From NCBI GenBank assembly GCA_050251735.1, contig JBFWMF010000006.1, positions 62,001 through 126,000 on the forward strand: a stretch of 64,000 nt of DNA, given 5' to 3'. The notes under the pieces were generated by a model that was given only the letters and a program-made list of their open reading frames with translations, was not told the DNA's origin and made no database searches. The stretch comes from Desulfitobacterium sp050251735. GTDB taxonomy: Bacteria; Bacillota; Desulfitobacteriia; Desulfitobacteriales; Desulfitobacteriaceae. Shown here piece after piece: positions 58,326 to 64,000 of the stretch; positions within the stretch are counted from its first letter, which is position 1; the number at the start of each line of letters is the position of its first letter. Position numbers and translations under genes: made by a program.

Positions 58326-59723
58326 ATGTCAGTCACAAGAAAAGCTGAATCAAAAAGCCAAAATATTCCTGAAGGAAAAAAGAATAATTTGCTAAATAAT
58401 AAAGTGATTCGTTCTATTCTCACGAGTCGCTGGTTTCCAGCTATAATCCAGATACCTGTGCTCGCTGTATTTACGCTCATAGTTGTTGAATTAATTGCCG
58501 GACCTGGTTCCGCACATGATAACTTTGGTACAGCAGGAACTTGGGTGCTCTGGTGGCCTCTCATACCGATCATTTTCGTTCTTCTCGGAAGGTTCTGGTG
58601 TGCAATATGTCCTTTTGCTACAGTAAGTGACTTTGTTCAAAAAATAGTAGGGAATAATCGACCTGTCCCGCAATTTTTAAGGAAATATGGGATTTGGATT
58701 ATTGATATCTTCTTTATCTTAATCACATGGTCTGATCATACCTTAGGTGTTGTGGAAAATCCTCGAGGCTCTGGAATACTGCTTCTTATAATGACGACTG
58801 GAGTTATCGCCAGTGGGGCATTTTTCGAGCGCCGTACCTGGTGTCGGTATGTGTGCTTCTTGGGGGGGCTATCTGGAAACTACGCTCGTTCTGGCGCTTT
58901 AGAACTCCATGCGACCCCAGAGAAATGTGCGAAATGCACGACCCAGTCTTGCTATAAGGGGAATGAAAAAATTGCTGGTTGCCCAATGTTTGAATTTCCT
59001 CGGACTATGGATAGCATGGCCCGTTGTAACTTATGTGCAAACTGCATTAAAACCTGCCCGAATGATTCTATTCAATTAGTGACACGAGTCCCTTCCAAAG
59101 GCTTGTGGTTTATTAAGAAACCGAAATTTGAGGAAGCTTTCCTCGCGATAGTCATCATGGGAATTGTCTTTGTTCAGAACATTACTATGCTGGAAGTCTG
59201 GCAAGAAATTCTCAAAGCACTTGAAAACTTTATAGGTACGACAAATTACTTTGTAACCTTTACGATTACCTTCCTTATCGCAATGGCTATACCGGTGCTT
59301 GCCTTGTTTGGAAGTAGTTATGTTTCGGAACTTGCGAATAAACGAAGCACAATTGAAAACTTCGCTCGTTTCGGTTACGCCTTAATTCCTTTGGATCTTG
59401 CTGGACACATTGCCCATAATCTGTTCCATTTACTTGCTGAAGGGAAATCCGTCATCTTTACTTTTATGGCACTATTCGGTGTAGAGGTGGGTCACGGAGC
59501 ATCAACAGCACTGATGAGTGACTCAACAATTCAAATATTACAATATGTGTTAATTGCAATTGGTACGTTTGCCTCGATTTTCGCAGCCTATAAAATTTCT
59601 AAAACGAATTTTGAAGCTGAAGGCAAAACAATATCAAGTTTCATGCCTTTTGCAATCTTAACTTTAATACTAGGAGCGATCAATATTTATCTCTTCATGC
59701 TCCCGATGGCTATGAGAATGTAG
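58326..59723 (+). CDS. Membrane polyferredoxin (NapH/NosR/CcoG-like 4Fe-4S protein)
   Basis: A protein of 465 residues with about eight helices. Two membrane Cys motifs of the NapH/NosR type: CAICP near residue 95 and CRYVC near 175. Then come two ferredoxin-like clusters (CAKCTTQSC with GCP; CNLCANCIKTCP). Such proteins move electrons across or at the membrane, for example toward nitrate, nitrous oxide or metal-centre assembly. The acceptor is unknown; no reductase is adjacent. Co-transcribed with the Met/His-rich protein from sigma-54 promoter P1. Confidence 0.82.
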   Translation: MSVTRKAESKSQNIPEGKKNNLLNNKVIRSILTSRWFPAIIQIPVLAVFTLIVVELIAGPGSAHDNFGTAGTWVLWWPLIPIIFVLLGRFWCAICPFATVSDFVQKIVGNNRPVPQFLRKYGIWIIDIFFILITWSDHTLGVVENPRGSGILLLIMTTGVIASGAFFERRTWCRYVCFLGGLSGNYARSGALELHATPEKCAKCTTQSCYKGNEKIAGCPMFEFPRTMDSMARCNLCANCIKTCPNDSIQLVTRVPSKGLWFIKKPKFEEAFLAIVIMGIVFVQNITMLEVWQEILKALENFIGTTNYFVTFTITFLIAMAIPVLALFGSSYVSELANKRSTIENFARFGYALIPLDLAGHIAHNLFHLLAEGKSVIFTFMALFGVEVGHGASTALMSDSTIQILQYVLIAIGTFASIFAAYKISKTNFEAEGKTISSFMPFAILTLILGAINIYLFMLPMAMRM

Positions 59724-59740
59724 TAAAAAAATATTTCAAG

Positions 59741-59778
59741 GAGAAACGCTTGAGCCCTTGTTCGCGTTTCTCTTTTTT
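59741..59778 (+). terminator. Terminator of the P1 operon
   Basis: GAGAAACGC (59741-59749) pairs with GCGTTTCTC (59764-59772), followed by six T. A second hairpin, AAAGGTTTAC (59885-59894) with GTAAACCTTT (59907-59916) followed by TTTTG, lies further on and could be a leader attenuator of the next operon. Confidence 0.88.
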
Positions 59779-59988
59779 GTTATCTTTATTTTTAAATAGG
59801 TATAGAAGTCAGACTATATACTGCAGATAGCAGTGTGACGGCCAAAAGAATAGGTAAACGTTAAGTATGAGGCGATACGGTTAGAAAGGTTTACGAATGA
59901 ACTTTAGTAAACCTTTTTTGTATTGGCAAAGGTATTAAAGTTTAGCAAGGGTTGAAACTATAAACGTTAATAGCATTTGGAGGTAACC

Positions 59989-61353
59989 ATGAAGAAAGTC
60001 CTAGTAGTTGATGACGAAGCGAATATGCGGTGGGCCTTAGAAAAGGCACTGCTCAAGGAAGGGTATGAGGTTTTAACTGCCGCGAATGGCCAAACTGCTC
60101 TCGATGCGATCCTTTCCGAACGCCCCGATTTGGTTTTGCTTGATTTTAAAATGTCTAAGGTTAATGGTATCGAGGTTTTGAGAGAAATAACAAGTTTTAC
60201 TCCTCAACTTATAGTCATTATGATGACCGCCCATGGGAACACGGCTATTGCTGTTGAGGCCATGAAGCTTGGCGCCTATGACTATATCATGAAGCCATTT
60301 GATATTGATGAACTGCTTTTAACAGTTGAGAAGGCGTTTGAGTTAAGGGATCTACGCCAACAAGTGAATTCACCTAAACAGGAGGTTATGGAACAACAGG
60401 GCTGGGAGCAAATGGTTGGGCAGAGCGCACCGATGAGATCTGTGTTAAATTTAGTCAAAAGGGTAGCCCCCACCTCAGCCACTGTACTTCTCCAAGGAGA
60501 GTCAGGGACGGGCAAAGAACTTGTGGCTCATGCAATCTACTCATTGAGCTCACGCTGGGAAGGTCCACTGATTCGGGTCAATTGCGCTGCACTTCCGGAA
60601 TCCCTAATGGAAAGTGAGTTGTTCGGGCATGAAAAAGGAGCTTTTACAGGAGCACATGCCCGCAAAGCAGGTCGATTTGAGTTAGCTGATGGGGGGACGC
60701 TTTTCCTGGATGAGATCGGCGAGCTCTCTCTTGGGGTACAGGCTAAGCTCTTAAGAGTCCTCCAAGAGCGTACCTTCGAAAGGGTTGGAGGTGTAAAAAC
60801 CCTTAAGGTGGACGTAAGAATTATTGCAGCAACCAACAAAGATCTTCTAGAGGAAATAAAAGATGGGCGATTTCGGGAAGATTTATTTTATCGCTTGAGT
60901 GTATTTCCCATCAATCTTCCACCCTTGAGGGAACGGATAGAGGATATTCCGCTCTTAGCACAGCATTTTCTTGAAAAGTTAAGTCTCAATGGAGAAACGA
61001 AAAGATTTAGGGAAGAAGTAATAGAGCGGTTTAAACACTATGATTGGCCTGGAAATGTACGTGAACTTCAAAATATCATTGAACGGATGGTTATCCTTTG
61101 TCCATATCAGGAAATCGGAGTGGAGTGGATACCTGATTTGTTCATGAAAGGAACTCAAGGGAAGGGTGCTCAAGCATTTACCTTGCCTTCAGAAGGGATA
61201 TCTCTCGAAGAATTAGAAAAAACACTTTTGGAACAGGCATTAGAGCGAGCAGATGGAAACCAAACTCATGCTGCACAACTTCTAGGATTATCTCGTCATG
61301 CTTATCTATACCGATTAGAAAAATACGGAATTGACCGGAAAAATAGGAGGTAG
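59989..61353 (+). CDS. NtrC-family sigma-54-dependent response regulator
   Basis: A protein of 454 residues: receiver domain (VVDDEANMRW; phospho-Asp in LVLLDFKMSK near residue 53), AAA+ domain (Walker A GESGTGKE, canonical GAFTGA loop, LFLDEIGEL) and a Fis-type helix-turn-helix (NQTHAAQLLGLSRHAYLYRL). It activates sigma-54 promoters when phosphorylated. Start at 59989 follows GGAGGT. It is flanked by two sigma-54 promoters (57856 and 62618), its likely targets. The kinase gene follows at 5 bp. Confidence 0.95.
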   Translation: MKKVLVVDDEANMRWALEKALLKEGYEVLTAANGQTALDAILSERPDLVLLDFKMSKVNGIEVLREITSFTPQLIVIMMTAHGNTAIAVEAMKLGAYDYIMKPFDIDELLLTVEKAFELRDLRQQVNSPKQEVMEQQGWEQMVGQSAPMRSVLNLVKRVAPTSATVLLQGESGTGKELVAHAIYSLSSRWEGPLIRVNCAALPESLMESELFGHEKGAFTGAHARKAGRFELADGGTLFLDEIGELSLGVQAKLLRVLQERTFERVGGVKTLKVDVRIIAATNKDLLEEIKDGRFREDLFYRLSVFPINLPPLRERIEDIPLLAQHFLEKLSLNGETKRFREEVIERFKHYDWPGNVRELQNIIERMVILCPYQEIGVEWIPDLFMKGTQGKGAQAFTLPSEGISLEELEKTLLEQALERADGNQTHAAQLLGLSRHAYLYRLEKYGIDRKNRR

Positions 61354-61358
61354 CTATC

Positions 61359-62486
61359 GTGCTGAAGAGGCTCAGGCTAGTAAGAGTTCCACTGAGGGCT
61401 ATTCTCGATATGCTAATTATTACCGGACTTATTATCATTTTGACTGTGATTCACTACACGAGGTATAACTATTCAGTTGATTATCATCTATTGCTCCAAT
61501 TTGGCTACTATATACCAGTTATTTATGCAGCAATCCGCTTTGGGCCTCCTGGAGGTATTGGGAGTGGGTTGATTATTACTGCTTTGTATCTATTGGTAAT
61601 GACTGATTTCCAAATGTTGATGGGCAAAGAGGCTAAATATACACAATGGATTGAAATTGCTTTAATCAATGGTTTTGGTTGGTTTACAGGATTTCTAGTT
61701 CAACAGGAACGGAAAGCCAATCGGAATTTAATAATTGCCTTAGAGACGAAGGAAGATTTGTTAAAGAAGTTAGAGGTTGAGGCCCAAGAACGTCTGCGGC
61801 TTGAAGCGGAAGTTCGACGCAACGAACGATTGACTGCGTTAGGGCAACTAACTGCAGGTTTAGCCCATGAAATTCGTAATCCATTAGGGATAATACGTGT
61901 GACAACTCAACTCCTTGCTAAAGAAAAAACAGAGGATCTAGTGGTCTCTGAATACTGTCGAGTTTTGCAAGAAGAAACAAACCGTCTGAACAGATTGCTT
62001 ACAAATTTTCTGAACTTTGCTCGGCCAAAAGCACCTGAAGGGCAATTAATAAGTCTGGGTACATTGGTCCAAGAAAGTGCAGAATTAGCAAAGCCTATGC
62101 TTGAAGAAGTAGGGCTAGTGCTTGAACTAAGGTTGAGCGAGGCTGCCAATATTACGGTAAAAGTAGATAGAGATCAGATGAAGCAAGTTATCCTCAATTT
62201 ACTTATTAATGCTTTAGATGCTCAAAAAGGGTTGCGAGGGAAAAACATTATAATTGAAGGGATCCAACAACCAGGATGGGCTGGCTTTGCAATTATTGAT
62301 CAGGGTCTCGGTATCTCTAGTGAAACTATAAGCAATATGTTTAATCCCTTTTTCACGACAAAAGAAACTGGGACGGGATTAGGTTTATCAATCGTATATC
62401 GGATTGTCGAACAACATCAAGGACGGATTGCTTTGAGTAATACGTCATCAGGTGGAGTGCGGGCTGAGGTATTATTGCCTCTCTAA
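61359..62486 (+). CDS. Membrane sensor histidine kinase, partner of the NtrC-type regulator
   Basis: A protein of 375 residues. Three to four N-terminal helices (about 17-110) with almost no extracytoplasmic loop, a coiled-coil linker, HisKA (AGLAHEIRNPLGIIR near residue 168) and HATPase (NLLINALDAQ, DQGLGISSET, GTGLGLSIVYRIVEQH). With so little outside domain, the signal is probably sensed within the membrane. GTG start after AGGAGGT. Forms an operon with the regulator. Confidence 0.92.
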   Translation: MLKRLRLVRVPLRAILDMLIITGLIIILTVIHYTRYNYSVDYHLLLQFGYYIPVIYAAIRFGPPGGIGSGLIITALYLLVMTDFQMLMGKEAKYTQWIEIALINGFGWFTGFLVQQERKANRNLIIALETKEDLLKKLEVEAQERLRLEAEVRRNERLTALGQLTAGLAHEIRNPLGIIRVTTQLLAKEKTEDLVVSEYCRVLQEETNRLNRLLTNFLNFARPKAPEGQLISLGTLVQESAELAKPMLEEVGLVLELRLSEAANITVKVDRDQMKQVILNLLINALDAQKGLRGKNIIIEGIQQPGWAGFAIIDQGLGISSETISNMFNPFFTTKETGTGLGLSIVYRIVEQHQGRIALSNTSSGGVRAEVLLPL

Positions 62487-62522
62487 AGAGTGGAAGGGAA
62501 CGTTATTGTAGGATATCCAACA

Positions 62523-62550
62523 TGAAGGTGTGTCAAATGGCACACCTTCA
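62523..62550 (+). terminator. Terminator after the kinase gene
   Basis: TGAAGGTGTG (62523-62532) pairs with CACACCTTCA (62541-62550), followed by TTTACTTATTT. Confidence 0.7.
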
Positions 62551-62617
62551 TTTACTTATTTAAAGGATAATTGCCAACAAAGCCTTGAAACACATGAAAT
62601 CAGTATTTCAATCGAAG

Positions 62618-62635
62618 TTGGTATGAATTTTGCAT
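62618..62635 (+). promoter_or_regulatory. Sigma-54 promoter P2
   Basis: TTGGTATGAATTTTGCAT has the required GG (62620-62621) and GC (62632-62633) at 12-bp distance. TGAAAT-CAGT-ATTTCA at 62594-62609 is a nearby dyad. It drives the membrane protein at 62682. Confidence 0.75.
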
Positions 62636-62681
62636 TATATCCTTTACATGGGGTTCGAAAATTTTTTGGAGGTGTCCACGC

Positions 62682-63185
62682 ATGGGATCGATGACGCATT
62701 ATATGGAGCTTTTAGCATCTAATCAACCATGGAATTTGTTAATCTTTATGGCAGTTCCAGTAATCTGTGCAGAGACTTTGGCAATAACTGAACTAATAAT
62801 CTTATTCACTCGAAATTTTAAAGGCACTGCACGAAAAATCAATAAGGGTACAGGAATTTTTGCAGGCATATACTTTCTGGGAATCTTCTTATATCTTTTT
62901 ACTACAGCCGTAATTCCGATTACTACAGGTGGAGAATGGAGAGGCTTTGCTGACGTCGTCGCCGTTGGATTTTATTTGCTTGGGGTTGTTCCGTTGGGTG
63001 GGCTTGCTTTACTAGAGCTCGGGCTACTGGGAAAAAATCGCACACCTGAGCAAGAATTAGCACTCCATGCTACATTAGTGGGTATATTTCTCGTTATAGC
63101 TCATGTCGCTATGATCTTCGGTATGCTAGATCCACATCTCTTCATTACGGATTTGACTCAAGGGATGCCAGGAATGAAAATGTAA
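62682..63185 (+). CDS. Membrane protein of unknown function with Met-rich end
   Basis: A protein of 167 residues with four hydrophobic helices (about 18-40, 58-80, 90-112 and 130-150), several His, and the C-terminus QGMPGMKM. I do not recognise a named family with confidence; it may belong to small uncharacterised membrane proteins of anaerobic Firmicutes. GGAGGT precedes the ATG. Single gene under sigma-54 promoter P2, so it should be co-regulated with the Met/His-rich protein and polyferredoxin from P1. Confidence 0.65.
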   Translation: MGSMTHYMELLASNQPWNLLIFMAVPVICAETLAITELIILFTRNFKGTARKINKGTGIFAGIYFLGIFLYLFTTAVIPITTGGEWRGFADVVAVGFYLLGVVPLGGLALLELGLLGKNRTPEQELALHATLVGIFLVIAHVAMIFGMLDPHLFITDLTQGMPGMKM

Positions 63186-63211
63186 AGAAAACTTAATAGT
63201 ATCGAACCCCT

Positions 63212-63252
63212 GTGCTCTCCAAGTTAAGAAACAACCTGGTGGGCACGTTTTT
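63212..63252 (+). terminator. Rho-independent terminator
   Basis: GTGC...GCAC outer pairs and CCAAGTT/AACAACCTGG inner pairs, followed by GTTTTTTAT. It resembles the cad operon terminator at 31486. Confidence 0.65.
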
Positions 63253-63397
63253 TATCCATTTGGAAGACTCTATCGGGCAAAAGAAAGAGGGTTATTGCAA
63301 ACGGTGGAATAATCCGAGACCTTAACTAAGAATGTCCCTGAGAATCTAAAGGATGAGGAAAACTGGTACCATCTTGAGTGGATAAGTCAACTAAGCC

Positions 63398-63422
63398 TCA
63401 GATGGAGGAAAACTCCATCTGA
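63398..63422 (-). terminator. Hairpin after tcdA
   Basis: TCAGATGGAG and its perfect complement with a 5-nt loop lie 22 bp past the tcdA stop on the minus strand, without a strong T-run. Between 63253 and 63397 I see no gene. Confidence 0.55.
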
Positions 63423-63444
63423 AGCAAGTTTCCTATATCCATGA

Positions 63445-64000
63445 CTAATCACTAACACGTTCACAATCTGCGATTAGATCATTAACTACTTGCCCCGCCA
63501 TGAGAAGTCCAGATACTGGTGGCACGAAGGAAATGCTGCCGGGTATTTGCCGTTTTATTGCGCAATGAGCATCTCCTCCTGGGCAAACGCAGTTATTCCG
63601 GCAATCAGCTTCGGTAGGTAGTGGAGTAAGGGGGAGATCCGGAGAATAAACTACTTTGATCCCTTTGGTTATGCCTTCCTTACGCAGTAATTTCCGCACA
63701 GCTTTCGCCAGAGGGTCACCACTGGTTTTGGATATATCTGTGATCCGATAGTTCTCAGCGGAGAGGCGATTACCAGCGCCCATACTGGAGATGAGGGGAA
63801 TACTTCTACGGATACATTCTTTGGCCAAAGTGACTTTACCTGAGACAGTATCTATGGCATCCACTACATAGTCAGGCTTGCTGCCTAGGAAGCTTTCCGC
63901 ATTTTCGGCAGAAAAGAACTCTTTGATGGCTTCCACCTTCGCTTTAGGGTTAATGTCTAGAATTCGGGCTTTCATAACTTCAACCTTGGGTTTGCCTATA
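63445..64000 (-). CDS. tcdA: tRNA threonylcarbamoyladenosine dehydratase (partial, N-terminus outside window)
   Basis: The frame is open to the right edge; upstream codons read IGKPKVEVMKARI, so the visible Met at 63975 is internal. About 185 residues are seen: DYVVDAIDTVSGKVTLAKEC (nucleotide/adenylation region of the ThiF/E1 fold), SSMGAGNRL, and a C-terminal part with CRNNCVCPGG. TcdA/CsdL cyclises t6A37 of tRNA to ct6A using ATP. The E1-like glycine loop would lie beyond the window. It modifies the same tRNA position as trmO at 8829, though the genes are far apart. Confidence 0.9.
   Translation of the reverse strand, partial: IGKPKVEVMKARILDINPKAKVEAIKEFFSAENAESFLGSKPDYVVDAIDTVSGKVTLAKECIRRSIPLISSMGAGNRLSAENYRITDISKTSGDPLAKAVRKLLRKEGITKGIKVVYSPDLPLTPLPTEADCRNNCVCPGGDAHCAIKRQIPGSISFVPPVSGLLMAGQVVNDLIADCERVSD

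Noticed and set aside
63253..63397. Possible T-box or riboswitch leader
   Set aside because: No conserved specifier, T-box or known aptamer sequence was seen, and it lies between convergent gene ends.

Overview
The window looks like chromosome from a spore-forming, anaerobic, low-to-moderate GC Firmicute close to Desulfitobacterium or Desulfosporosinus. The evidence is an alpha/beta-type small acid-soluble spore protein, type III glutamine synthetase, MurT/GatD, Bacillus-style MazEF, a Tat-exported flavocytochrome c with a separate tetraheme lipoprotein, strong AGGAGG ribosome sites, and sigma-54 control. The taxon is inferred from gene content only. No rRNA, tRNA, phage, intact insertion sequence or CRISPR array was seen.

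Layout. 1-7300: end of an S-layer-homology protein, a 3-hydroxyisobutyrate-dehydrogenase-type reductase, a divergent LiaF-like/PspC pair, an octapeptide-repeat protein, RidA, a decayed tryptophanase end and glutamine synthetase III. 7300-14000: manganese catalase, DoxX, a TrmO with a 42-residue alternating-histidine tail next to a CooT-like nickel protein, a tautomerase, an alkyltransferase fusion, a radical SAM protein and a probable glutamate 2,3-aminomutase behind a c-di-AMP riboswitch. 14400-24700: a BusR-like regulator, a LytS-like kinase, acpS-nnr-alr, murT-gatD, mazEF and a spore protein. 24800-35900: a sigma-54 activator divergent from a doxX gene, a cad-type metal operon, flavocytochrome c and a two-component system. 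36000-57500: a DUF2318/ABC/FtsX cluster, sulfur acquisition (ABC transporter, cysK, OsmC, siroheme reductase), exported Met-rich proteins, lgt, an NlpC/P60 protein and csoR-copA-copZ. 57800-63200: an NtrC-type two-component system flanked by two sigma-54 promoters. The window ends inside tcdA.

Three regulatory systems stand out. (1) At least seven promoters between 35.9 and 53.2 kb carry TTCAT-like units at exactly 11-bp spacing; in five of them a -10-like hexamer starts exactly 26 bp after the last unit. They precede the DUF2318/ABC cluster, exported Met-rich and YckD-like proteins, lgt and the P60 protein. The best candidate regulator is the OmpR-family pair at 33757-35856, whose kinase has a Met-rich sensor region. 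(2) A c-di-AMP circuit: a ydaO-type riboswitch precedes an aminomutase carrying the Lys/Asn pair diagnostic of glutamate 2,3-aminomutase, and divergent from it lies a BusR-like c-di-AMP sensor. This suggests c-di-AMP-controlled synthesis of the osmolyte beta-glutamate. A second ydaO-type riboswitch precedes the P60 gene. (3) Two separate sigma-54 circuits, one with a perfect 35-bp palindromic enhancer.

Metal handling recurs throughout: CadC-type repressor with paired operators, HMA chaperone and P1B ATPase; CsoR with operator, CopA and CopZ; CooT; the TrmO histidine tail; and several Met/His-rich exported proteins. Partly decayed duplicates (SHOCT, YckD-like and MFS fragments) show the 46-53 kb region is recently reshaped.
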